Shown here: positions 8,868 through 17,344 of the stretch, piece by piece
Numbering within the stretch: the first letter of the stretch is position 1
How the letters are laid out: the number at the start of each line of letters is the position of its first letter
Assembly (NCBI RefSeq): GCF_024300625.1
Contig: NZ_CP101322.1
Coordinates: 1,935,992-1,999,991 of the forward strand
Origin: Halovivax gelatinilyticus
GTDB lineage: Archaea > Halobacteriota > Halobacteria > Halobacteriales > Natrialbaceae
DNA: 64,000 nt
Direction of reading: 5' to 3'
Made by a program: the position numbers and the translations under genes
The notes under the pieces: generated by a model
Seen by the model: the letters and a program-made list of their open reading frames with translations, nothing else
Told to the model about the DNA's origin: nothing
The model's database searches: none

Positions 8868-9193
8868 GGCCGTTTCTCCGAGCGGTCGACGAGTTCTTCT
8901 CGAGCCGATTCGACCGCCTCCGTAACCGACGACGGTTCGACCTTCTCTCGAAGTGCGTCGAGTCGGTCGTGCAGTTCGTCGTCACTGGCCGGTGCCCGCT
9001 CGGCTCTGGCTAGTAACCGTTCGACGCGGAGTGCCGCGATCGCCGGTTCGTTGTTCAATTCGACGAGATGACGGCGAACCGACTCTTTGATAAATTCGCT
9101 TTTATTCGTGTATACGCCGGTCTCATCGAGGAAGTTCTCGACCTCCGTGTCGAGTTCTTCGGGGAATTTCACGCTGACGTTGGCGTACTCCAT
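8864..9193 (-). CDS. Ribbon-helix-helix (CopG-like) antitoxin
   Basis: The 109-residue product begins with a beta strand and two helices typical of ribbon-helix-helix repressors: YANVSVKFPEELDTEVENF, a turn, then NKSEFIKESVRRHL. The C-terminal half is charged and helical and should wrap the PIN toxin. I prefer the ATG at 9193; a longer frame from 9241 would add 16 residues with no family match. The start codon is embedded in a repeated TACCAT motif placed for autorepression. Confidence 0.85.
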   Translation of the reverse strand: MEYANVSVKFPEELDTEVENFLDETGVYTNKSEFIKESVRRHLVELNNEPAIAALRVERLLARAERAPASDDELHDRLDALREKVEPSSVTEAVESAREELVDRSEKRP

Positions 9194-9208
9194 GGTAATA
9201 CTATGGTA
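9192..9208 (-). promoter_or_regulatory. TACCAT direct repeat at the antitoxin start, candidate operator
   Basis: Read on the minus strand, TACCAT-AGTAT-TACCAT places two identical 6-base sites 11 bases apart, that is on one face of the helix. The second copy contains the start codon. A T-rich stretch (TTTTTGATC) about 25-30 bases upstream could be the TATA element. Spacing and position fit binding by a ribbon-helix-helix dimer pair. Confidence 0.45.
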
Positions 9209-9283
9209 GCACACGATCAAAAACGTTCGGTTGGACCGCATCCAGTCGGACTCAGATCTGGTGTCCGCACCGTCGGGCGACCG

Positions 9284-9313
9284 GATCTCGACGCTGGAGT
9301 CGCCGGCGGACGA
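9284..9313 (+). repeat. 30-bp direct repeat, distal copy
   Basis: This is an exact copy of 8350-8379. It continues with GAC TGA where the gene copy has GAT TAA, so the peptide end (STLESPADD, stop) is preserved with synonymous changes. Sequence on its left side is unrelated to the PLP enzyme apart from a short GATCTGG. It is probably the remnant of the original gene end, displaced when the toxin-antitoxin segment arrived. Confidence 0.8.
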
Positions 9314-9360
9314 CTGAGTGCCGGATAAAGATCACAATTGGCAAGTCCCCTGGGTCTGCA

Positions 9361-9666
9361 TCACCGATCGGCGAGACGCCGGAGTCGTCCTAGCAGGTTC
9401 ACGCCGAACAGCACCTGCAGTGCGACCGTCCAGAGGCCGACGATAACTGCCACGCCGGCGACCGCGGCGATCTGTTGATCGCTGGCACCGACGGCGGACA
9501 GGACTGGATAGAGCAACCAGAACGCGGCGAGAAACCCGATTACGCCGAGGATAACGGCGCCGAACTGGACCAGATACGCAACCAGCAGCCCGGAGAGGCG
9601 AGCGACCTGCGTACCGACCGTCACGACAAGTTTGACGGCCGCCCGGACGCGTTCGAGTATACTCAC
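9361..9666 (-). CDS. Small membrane protein, function unknown
   Basis: The 101-residue protein has two or three hydrophobic segments (near residues 25-55 and 65-90) and a basic C-terminal end (RLRRLADR). An AT-rich promoter-like stretch lies just upstream (9685-9705), so it may be transcribed on its own. It is the next gene downstream of the large exported vWA protein, on the same strand with an 85-base gap. I recognise no family. If the large protein is a toxin, this protein would be the natural immunity candidate, but nothing in the sequence proves it. Confidence 0.6.
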   Translation of the reverse strand: MSILERVRAAVKLVVTVGTQVARLSGLLVAYLVQFGAVILGVIGFLAAFWLLYPVLSAVGASDQQIAAVAGVAVIVGLWTVALQVLFGVNLLGRLRRLADR

Positions 9667-9751
9667 GCGTTCACTTCGAATCTGACCGAATAATATCTTT
9701 CCCCGACGAAGCGATCGGGACGGAACGATCCGGATCGACGGTTCCGGGCCG

Positions 9752-12700
9752 TTACTCGAGTTCGAACGACGTGAGTTCGCCGTCGTCGTCGACCTGTATC
9801 ACGATCTCTTCGGCGTCGAGATCGAAGCCGATCTCCTCGGGCGCGACCGCGTACTGCGCTCCGTCGTCGAGTTCCACCGCCGAGCCGGCCACGACGGTAT
9901 CGAAGACGAGCTCCTTGGCGGTCGCTCGATCGAAGCCGGGGAGTGCCTCCATCACGGTCCCGTCGAATCGCGGCGTCTCGACCCAGAGGTACCGGTCGCC
10001 GCGCGTGACCACCAGCTGCAGTTGCTCGATGTTGCCCTGCTGGGCGACCCTGATCAGTGGCTGGATCGACGCGTCGTCACCGAGTCTAACCGCGGCGGTG
10101 GTCGCCCGGGTGTTATACAGCTCGAACACGCGTTCGGCCGCGACGGGTTGAGCGTTGTACAGATCGACGATACCGGTTCGTGCGAGGGAGTCGTCGAGCA
10201 GCAGTCGCTGGTCGGCGGGATCCGCCACCCGGTAGAGAACCTCGACCGCATCGTCACCGAAGCGGTTGGCGTACTCGATGAAGTCGTCGCCGTGACGGAG
10301 CGCGAGGTCGGCGTGGTTGACCTGGTTCGCCCGGCTGATGTGGTTCATGGTAGTCAGCACGTTCGCCTGTCTCGAGACGTCATCAGCACTGCTCAGAACG
10401 CGCGAGACGGCCGCCGGATCCTGTGAGAGCACCTGGGCTGCGTCGTCGACGTCCAGGTGCCGGACGAGGTCTGCCCCACCGTCGCCGTGTCTGAGGAGGA
10501 ACGTCCTGAGTTCGTCTCCGGGTAGCTGAGCGAGCTTGGTGTGTCCGATTCGCTGGGTGTGTGCGAGCAGCGCCTGTCCGGATCCGAAGCTACCCTGCTC
10601 CCGGATGAGCCGATCGGCAACCGTTCCGCCGGCGCCGCCGTTTGCCCGCAGGAACTGGTCGGTCACCCGGTTCGTCTTTTGACTCGCCGCACCGACGTGG
10701 GCGAGGTCACCGACCCTGTCTGACGCCCGAGAGAGGCGGTTCGCGACAGTTACGGAGTCGGAGGCGGCCTGCGTGATCGTCCCGGCGTAGAGGAGCGACG
10801 CGAGGAAGTGCGTGACGTATCCGCTGTAGTAGCCGATCGCGTACTTCTCACAATCGGAGTAGTGATCGGGCAGCGTTCCGGGCATGGTGATTCCGTCGGC
10901 GATGTCGTCGGCCTTCGATTCCCACTCACAGCCGTCGCCACCGTCGGTGAACGGGTTGTCGAGGCGTTGTTGCTGTTGGACGTGATCCGGAATGGCGCGT
11001 ACCACTTCGACGAGCAACTCCGCGTCGGCTTCTTCCAAGAACGATTCGATCGCCTCGGCGGTCTCCCCGGGGCCGGTGACGATGCTATAGACTAACTCCG
11101 GAAGCTCCGCACCGGAGTGGGTGAACCCGGAGAGCATTCCGGCGTGCTCGGCTCCCAGACCGGGGAGTTTGTGGATCTGCTCGCCGTAGAACGACGACTG
11201 ACTGTACAGAAGGTCCTGGCGGGCGTTTCCGTGGATGTCCTCGACGAAGAGGTCGGACTGAGAGCCGCGGAGCGCCGTGAACGTTCCCTCCCAGAACGAC
11301 TCGTACGTTACCGTGTTGACGTAGGTCGAACCGGCGGGCGATCCGCTGGCGATGACGTCTCCCTCTCGGCTCAGTTCGTAGCTACCGACCCCGGCCGGAT
11401 CCACGATCCGGTAGGTGTATCGGAAGTTCCAGTCGAGCCCGGTATCGACCTCCGGCGCATTTAGACCTGGATCCCAGCCAGCCTCCGGCATCGACACCTC
11501 GGACCACTGATCGTACTCGAGCAGTGTCGGCGTCGGTGGCGTCGTCGTGAAGACCGTCGGATCCTCGTAGTCCTCGTCGAGCGCCACGTCGTCTGCGATG
11601 CCATCGCCAGTCGTATCGACTCGCTGGGGATCCGTGCCGATCGTCCGTTCGGTTTTGTCGGCCAGACCGTTGCCGCTGGTATCGCTCACCAGCGGATTCG
11701 AAGCGACCTCGCGCGTCTCCAGGAACGCCGCCGGATCCCGATCATCGTCCGGATCGGCGACGATTTCGAGCGTCGTCTGGGCGTCGTCGTGATCGTCGAT
11801 CACGTCGATGTCCCATCCGGAAATCTGATCGACGTCGCTCAGACCGTCGCCGGTCGTGTCCGTCCGTGCCGGGTGGTGTTCGGCGTAGGTGACCGACGCG
11901 TACAGCTTCGTCTGATTGTCCTCCTCGAAGATTCGGTAGTCGATCTCGACGGTTTCGTTGTCGAGGATGCCGTCGCTACTCGTGTCGAGTCTGGTCGGAT
12001 GGATATCGAGCGGTTCGCCGACGACGCCCGGCTCGCCGGTCGGCATCGAAAGGTTCATCTCTGCGACCCGGTCAGGGATTCCGTCGCCGTTGGTATCGAG
12101 CAGGTCAACGCCGGTCTGATTATCGGCGACGCGATCGAACGTGTCGGGCAGGTCCTCCGCGTCCACGACGTGGTAGAAGTCTCCGCCCGTGGCGGCGGCG
12201 ATCTCACGGAGTTCGTCTTCGTCAATTCCATCACCCAGTCCGATGGTGCTGATCTCGACGCCGCGTTCGGCGGCAGTCTCTGCGACGTCGACTGGATCCC
12301 CGCCGCGGTTCGTGTGACCGTCAGCCAGCAGGATAATCACCGGCGTGCGGTTCTCCCAGCCGTTTCGTTCGAGTTCGTCGAGCCCCTCGTTCAATCCGGC
12401 GGCGGTGTTGGTCAACCCGCCCGCGGAAATCCCCTCGATACTCGTGTTGAGCGCGTCGTGGTCGGTCGTCAGCGAGTGGTGGAGCCGAGCGGAAGAATCG
12501 AACCCGGCGAGGGCACCCTGCTCGTCGTCGACGAGCGCGCCCACGAATCGCTGTGCCCCCTTCCGAGCGTTCTCGATTCGGTCGCCACTCATGCTCCCGC
12601 TCTCGTCGATCACGAACACGAGATCGATCTTCTCGAAGTCTCCACCCGGATCGGTCGCGTTGTCGTCGCCGTCGTCGAGTACGACGGTATCGCTGGTGTG

Positions 12701-14131
12701 GTCTTCCCAGTCGTCTATCCAGAACGCCGAGAAGAAAGAAAAGGAGTCCACTTCCGCCGTGGCGACGCCGGCTTCCTCGTCTACGTCGGTTTCGACGGCC
12801 TGCCACGGTTCGCCGTTGTGGGGATCCCAGGTGACGACCGAGAGGTTCCCGTCTCGATCTACCGCGCCCTCGTCTATCGGGATGGAAACGGTCGCCTCGT
12901 CTACGTCGGTTCGGTTCTCGATGCGGACCATCGGTCCCGCGCGATACGGATCGTCAGTCGACGGCGTCTCGTCGTCGACGCTGAGGTGACGTTCGTCAAG
13001 CCCGTCACCGCCGGCCGCGACCGTCACTCCGGAGTCCTCGTCTTCGACCTCGATTTCGTGATATTCGTCAGGATCTGGCGGTGTCCAGACGACATCGTCC
13101 TCGTCGATTTCGATCTCAACCGTCTCCTCGACGGACCGGTCGTCCGATGCCGACGCCGTAAGGGTAAGCGTCGCGTTCTCTAAATCCGATCCGACGTCGA
13201 CCATCGTCGTTCCGGTCGCTACCGTCCCGCTCGATTCGGGAGACAGCAGGTGGATCGGGTCCGGATCGACGTCGCCAGCCTCGACGGCTACGTCGACTTC
13301 GTCGTAGTCGTACGGTCGGACGTCGCTGAGGACGGCTTCGACCGGAACGAGCACCGTCCCGTCGTGCTCGAACGCCACGCCTACCGACGCATCGAGGGAC
13401 GGGTCGACGGTATCTTCGACGACGTCGATCGCCCGGTCCGCGTGTTTCCAGGCGGTTTCGAGGTGGCCGGTCGCGCGTTCGCGATCGACGATCTCCGGGT
13501 CCTCGCTGAGGGTCTCGTCGGCTCGCTCGAGTGCGTCAACGGCGTTTCCGAGCGCGCTCTCTGCACTCTGGCGTTGTCCCGGATTTCGAAACTCGTCGTC
13601 GTACCGTTCGATCGCGAGAGCGGCGTCGACGACGGCGAGTCGCGCGCTTCGGTTCGTCGCCGCGTACAGTCGTTCGCTCGAGTTGTCGACCGTCTCGGCA
13701 TCGTATCCGCTCACCTCGTCGACGAGATCGGCGAGTCCCGCCTGTGCCGCGCCGAGGTGTTCGTAGGCCTCGCGATCGTCGATGTGGTCGACGTGTCGGT
13801 AGAACTCGACGGACGAGTTGACGGAGGAAACGATCTCGCTCCCGATCGAACCGGTGTCGTCGTCGAAGTCGACCTCGCCGAGTTGATCGGTCGCCTCCAG
13901 GACGGTTTCGAGCGATCCGTTAGATCCGAGATCCGCGACGGCGATATCGGTCGCGTTACTCCCTCGGTCGTGACCGGGCGGACCGGCCCCGTCGCCCGGC
14001 GGCCCCGTCTGGACGCCGTCGACCTGGTCATCTACTGTTCCCGAGGGAGTATTTGCAACAACCGGCATCGAAATTAGCGAAGTCACCATTAAAACGGCGA
14101 AGATAATGGCGACAATCTTTGTAGCTCTCAT
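9752..14131 (-). CDS. Large exported protein with vWA domain and thrombospondin type 3 repeats
   Basis: The 1459-residue product starts with a Sec-type signal (MRATKIVAIIFAVLM, likely cleaved after PVVA near residue 26). Residues 60-250 look helical, and 250-480 look beta-rich with a ZU5/GAIN-like stretch ending FSFFSAFW. A von Willebrand A domain spans about 500-680 with the MIDAS motif DESGS at 509-513. Calcium-type repeats follow (DTNGDGIPD, DTSSDGILD, DTTGDGLSD, DTSGNGLAD, DTTGDGIAD) between 679 and 850. The C-terminal ~450 residues are mostly helical, with a cysteine pair near the start and no membrane anchor. Together these suggest a secreted or surface protein for binding or antagonism; its target is unknown. 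Confidence 0.88.
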   Translation of the reverse strand: MRATKIVAIIFAVLMVTSLISMPVVANTPSGTVDDQVDGVQTGPPGDGAGPPGHDRGSNATDIAVADLGSNGSLETVLEATDQLGEVDFDDDTGSIGSEIVSSVNSSVEFYRHVDHIDDREAYEHLGAAQAGLADLVDEVSGYDAETVDNSSERLYAATNRSARLAVVDAALAIERYDDEFRNPGQRQSAESALGNAVDALERADETLSEDPEIVDRERATGHLETAWKHADRAIDVVEDTVDPSLDASVGVAFEHDGTVLVPVEAVLSDVRPYDYDEVDVAVEAGDVDPDPIHLLSPESSGTVATGTTMVDVGSDLENATLTLTASASDDRSVEETVEIEIDEDDVVWTPPDPDEYHEIEVEDEDSGVTVAAGGDGLDERHLSVDDETPSTDDPYRAGPMVRIENRTDVDEATVSIPIDEGAVDRDGNLSVVTWDPHNGEPWQAVETDVDEEAGVATAEVDSFSFFSAFWIDDWEDHTSDTVVLDDGDDNATDPGGDFEKIDLVFVIDESGSMSGDRIENARKGAQRFVGALVDDEQGALAGFDSSARLHHSLTTDHDALNTSIEGISAGGLTNTAAGLNEGLDELERNGWENRTPVIILLADGHTNRGGDPVDVAETAAERGVEISTIGLGDGIDEDELREIAAATGGDFYHVVDAEDLPDTFDRVADNQTGVDLLDTNGDGIPDRVAEMNLSMPTGEPGVVGEPLDIHPTRLDTSSDGILDNETVEIDYRIFEEDNQTKLYASVTYAEHHPARTDTTGDGLSDVDQISGWDIDVIDDHDDAQTTLEIVADPDDDRDPAAFLETREVASNPLVSDTSGNGLADKTERTIGTDPQRVDTTGDGIADDVALDEDYEDPTVFTTTPPTPTLLEYDQWSEVSMPEAGWDPGLNAPEVDTGLDWNFRYTYRIVDPAGVGSYELSREGDVIASGSPAGSTYVNTVTYESFWEGTFTALRGSQSDLFVEDIHGNARQDLLYSQSSFYGEQIHKLPGLGAEHAGMLSGFTHSGAELPELVYSIVTGPGETAEAIESFLEEADAELLVEVVRAIPDHVQQQQRLDNPFTDGGDGCEWESKADDIADGITMPGTLPDHYSDCEKYAIGYYSGYVTHFLASLLYAGTITQAASDSVTVANRLSRASDRVGDLAHVGAASQKTNRVTDQFLRANGGAGGTVADRLIREQGSFGSGQALLAHTQRIGHTKLAQLPGDELRTFLLRHGDGGADLVRHLDVDDAAQVLSQDPAAVSRVLSSADDVSRQANVLTTMNHISRANQVNHADLALRHGDDFIEYANRFGDDAVEVLYRVADPADQRLLLDDSLARTGIVDLYNAQPVAAERVFELYNTRATTAAVRLGDDASIQPLIRVAQQGNIEQLQLVVTRGDRYLWVETPRFDGTVMEALPGFDRATAKELVFDTVVAGSAVELDDGAQYAVAPEEIGFDLDAEEIVIQVDDDGELTSFELE

Positions 14132-14381
14132 CTATATGATATCGAATTTTCTCCTAACAATTTATGTATTTCTCTTGGGGACTAGTGTTACTTCTGATGA
14201 ACTGACGTGGCTGTCAACAACTCTTTCCGGCGATAGCGCGTTTCAGCGGGCGTTTAGGTAGTTTTCCGGTTGGTAAATCGGCTCGTCAAACCGCCCCGCC
14301 GTTCCTGTCGCTCGTGAGTTTGCGAAACTGCCGCCGCCTCGGTTCCGACACTCTTATCTCGCTGTTAACACGTTTGGCGGT

Positions 14382-14939
14382 ATGAAGCGATCCGTGACCA
14401 TCGGCGACGCCGAGGTCCCCGTCGTCGACGGCTTCGTCAACGGCGTGGCGACCTTCGTGGCGGGCCTGCTCACGACGACGGTGATGTTGAGCATCCTCGG
14501 ACGGAGTCCCGAGGCGCAGTTCGGCCGGGTCTTCATGGCCCCTGCGGAGTCGTTCGGCTGGCTCTACCTCGGCGCCCATCAGGTGTCGGTGACCGTCGAC
14601 GGCATGGCCGTAAACTACGCCGAGAGCGCCGTCGCCTACTCCGTCGCGTACTACCTGGTTCCCGTCTTGCTCCTCCTCGTCGCCGGCTACCACGTCGCAC
14701 GGTCCGTCGAGTCAGTCGACGAACCGCACCTGGGAGTACTCGCCGGAGCGACCGTCGTACTCGGCTACCTCCCGCTGGTCGCACTCGCCGCCGTGGTCCT
14801 CCCCTACGAGGGAACGAACGTCGACGTGACCGTCCCGTTCGCCAGGTCGGTACTCGTCGCTGGGATTGCGTACCCGGTCGCCGTGGGTGGTATCGGGGGC
14901 GCTCTGGCGACCCTGCACGATTCGGCAGACTGGTCGTAA
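14382..14939 (+). CDS. Hypothetical haloarchaeal membrane protein
   Basis: The 185-residue product has a short polar N-terminus and about four membrane helices (near residues 18-40, 85-105, 118-140 and 155-175). The second half contains GGIGGAL, a small-residue helix. A TATA-like CTTATCTC near 14353 lies about 28 bases upstream of the start. It resembles short membrane proteins found widely in Halobacteria, but I cannot name the family with certainty. It sits between the exported vWA protein (divergent) and the end of the large-protein operon (convergent). Confidence 0.72.
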   Translation: MKRSVTIGDAEVPVVDGFVNGVATFVAGLLTTTVMLSILGRSPEAQFGRVFMAPAESFGWLYLGAHQVSVTVDGMAVNYAESAVAYSVAYYLVPVLLLLVAGYHVARSVESVDEPHLGVLAGATVVLGYLPLVALAAVVLPYEGTNVDVTVPFARSVLVAGIAYPVAVGGIGGALATLHDSADWS

Positions 14940-15091
14940 CTGCGGCGGTTACCTCCCGCGCGCTTCGACGTGTCCGGCGGCTCACCGTTTTCCGTCGTTG
15001 TGGTCTCGTTCGTTGCGCTGTCGAGCGTATCCCTCGTTCTCTCGATCCGACCAGAACGGTTCGACCACCGGTCACGAACCGGACGAACGCG

Positions 15092-17344
15092 TCACCCGGA
15101 GTCGTCGAGCACGTCGAATCGAAGCGCGCTGGCGAGTTCACCGTACCCAGGTCGGACCGTCCGTCCGGACCAGCAATGGACCGTCCCGTCCGCCCAGTGG
15201 ACGTACTGGTAGCGACGGTCGGCCGTGCGACCGCTCCGGGTAATCGTTTCTTCGAACAGCTTCAGAACATCTTCCCCATCCGGGAGCGTTTCTGGATCCG
15301 GATCCAGGATTCGGCCCCGGGGCATCGGAATCTCGTCGATCGGTCGGTCGAGCGAGTTTGCGTCGAGCACCACCGAGAGCAAGAGCCGGTACTCCCACTC
15401 GTCAAGGTCGTCCCAGTCATCCGGATCTACGTCCTCACCGAATAGCTCCGCCTCTCGCTCGACGGTGAGCGGGAACCAGTGGTCGGGAATCTCGTTCGCG
15501 AGCCGGTAGTCCGCGTCTGACTCCGCGACGGTCCGCAACGGCCGTTTCGCGACGGTCAGGTACTCCGGGTTGTCCGTTTCGCCGTCCGGTTCGTCGTCAC
15601 CCACGTTCTCGCCTTCGTCGTCGCTATCCTCGTTCTCATCGTCGTTACCGTCATCGGCCGTGACGGCTCGAACGAGTGCGACCGCGTGGGCGTCCTGCAA
15701 CGTACTCTCGTCCAGTTCGGCCCCGATTCCGTCCCGTGCGTCGGCGCTCCCGGTGTAGAGGCGAACCCGTTCACCCGGTTCGATCGACCAGTCCGTGAGG
15801 CGGACGTACCGGTCGCGTTCTCCGTTCGTCTCGCTCGCCAGGTGAAGCGTCTCGGCTGCATACACGTCGTCGCCGGGGTTGTGTAGTTCGACGAACTCCT
15901 CGGTGGGATCGGCGTCGGCCACTGCACGCGAAATCTCGACGCCGGGCTGGGTAAACTCCGCGCGCTCGATCGGCTCGCCCGTTGGCCCTTCGACGAGCCG
16001 TTCGAGCGCGAAGACGAGGTTTGCCATCGGATCGCGACCGAACACCACCTGCTCGACCGGATCGCTCTCGATGGCGTCCGAGACGGTCGGCGGAAGGAAC
16101 AACCCCTGGTGGTGGTCGTCGTTGGGAAGGTCGTGGCTGAACAGCCGCCAGTCGTCGTTTTCGGCGCTCTCGACGTCCTCGACGATGCCGAACGAATCGG
16201 TGACCGTCATCGACGGAATGCGAGTGAGCGATCCGATTGGAACGTCCTCGAGCGGCAGGCTGAACCAGTCGTTACCGTAGGTCACGGCGAACTCCTGGAC
16301 CAGAAGGCGAACCAGATTCAACCCGTCGACGCTCACGTCACCGAAGAGTAGTCCGGCGTCCTCGACCTCCCACCACCGGGGCGTCGGCATCCCCGGGACG
16401 GTCACCGGTGTGGGAACGAGCCACTCGTCCGGCGTCTCGCTCGCGCCGTCGCCCGGTTGCGCGCTATCGCCGTCACCATCGCTCGTCGCCCCATCGTCGT
16501 CATCGATTGCTTCGAGTTCGTCGTCCGATGGCGTGAAGGCGTGCCAGGAGAGTCGGCCACCCGGATAGCCGTTCATCTCGAACGTGTTCTCGTCGGCGCC
16601 CGATCCGGTTGCAACGGCGCCGTCGTACTCGAGACGCGTCGGGCGCCAGGCGTCGCCGTCGTCGTCCGGTTCGTCGAACAGGTCGAGGTACCACTCGCAG
16701 AACTCGTCGGCAGCGTCCTCGTACGCCGACTCGTCGTCCGCGTCGATCGTCTCCGGTTCACACCCCTTCGGGAGTGGAACGGTTTCGAAATCGTACGACT
16801 CGCCCTCGCGAGCTGCGTTCAGCGATTCGAACACCGCAGCGCCGTCGACGGTTCGTCCAGCCATCACCCGGAAGAAGGTTCGTTCGGTCTCGGGGAGCGC
16901 CTCGTCCGGTTCGGAGAGCAACACGTCCGGATCGTCGCCGTCGAAATCCCTCGCGACGTAGGGTTCCCCGTCGTCGTCGAACCCCTCAGCTTCGAGCAGT
17001 TCGAGAAAGGCACGGCCCGCCTCGACGGCGAGACGAGCCGGCGGGTCGTTGGTAAGTACGCGCTCGCGTTCGATCGCCGATTCCAGCGGGCCGCCATCGT
17101 ACGCCACGACCGCTCCGTCACCATCACCGCGCCGCTCGAACCGGTCCAGCCCGTCGTGTTCGACGCTGATGTCGATGTCGACCGGCGAGCCGGCATCTTC
17201 GCCCCGGAGTTCACCGACGTGCCACTGTCGACTCAGCATCCACAGCGGATCGTGCACCGCCGCGGCGAGTCCATCTGCCATGTCCGCGTCGCGACTCGTC
17301 GGCTCTAACTGCCGCCAACGGGCGCGACGGACGAACCGTCTCAT
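15092..17344 (-). CDS. Large conserved protein of unknown function (last gene of the DUF6603 operon)
   Basis: The product has 750 residues. Its N-terminus carries the block DPLWMLSRQWHVGELRGEDAGSPV (residues 32-55) and its C-terminus the blocks YRLANEIPDHWFPL and YGELASALRFDVL. I associate these with uncharacterised large bacterial proteins. Residues 473-560 look like a lamin-tail-type beta sandwich (EFVELHNPGD, then SIEPGERVRLYTGSAD), followed by a very acidic linker. No signal peptide or membrane helix is visible. The start ATG overlaps the stop of the preceding 2539-residue gene by four bases (17341-17344), so I reject a longer start at 17395. Confidence 0.85.
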   Translation of the reverse strand: MRRFVRRARWRQLEPTSRDADMADGLAAAVHDPLWMLSRQWHVGELRGEDAGSPVDIDISVEHDGLDRFERRGDGDGAVVAYDGGPLESAIERERVLTNDPPARLAVEAGRAFLELLEAEGFDDDGEPYVARDFDGDDPDVLLSEPDEALPETERTFFRVMAGRTVDGAAVFESLNAAREGESYDFETVPLPKGCEPETIDADDESAYEDAADEFCEWYLDLFDEPDDDGDAWRPTRLEYDGAVATGSGADENTFEMNGYPGGRLSWHAFTPSDDELEAIDDDDGATSDGDGDSAQPGDGASETPDEWLVPTPVTVPGMPTPRWWEVEDAGLLFGDVSVDGLNLVRLLVQEFAVTYGNDWFSLPLEDVPIGSLTRIPSMTVTDSFGIVEDVESAENDDWRLFSHDLPNDDHHQGLFLPPTVSDAIESDPVEQVVFGRDPMANLVFALERLVEGPTGEPIERAEFTQPGVEISRAVADADPTEEFVELHNPGDDVYAAETLHLASETNGERDRYVRLTDWSIEPGERVRLYTGSADARDGIGAELDESTLQDAHAVALVRAVTADDGNDDENEDSDDEGENVGDDEPDGETDNPEYLTVAKRPLRTVAESDADYRLANEIPDHWFPLTVEREAELFGEDVDPDDWDDLDEWEYRLLLSVVLDANSLDRPIDEIPMPRGRILDPDPETLPDGEDVLKLFEETITRSGRTADRRYQYVHWADGTVHCWSGRTVRPGYGELASALRFDVLDDSG

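Noticed and set aside
11789-13183. 464-codon frame opposite the exported vWA protein gene
   Set aside because: It is a GC-rich shadow frame with Val/Arg-rich composition and no motif; the vWA domain and calcium repeats on the other strand are clear.
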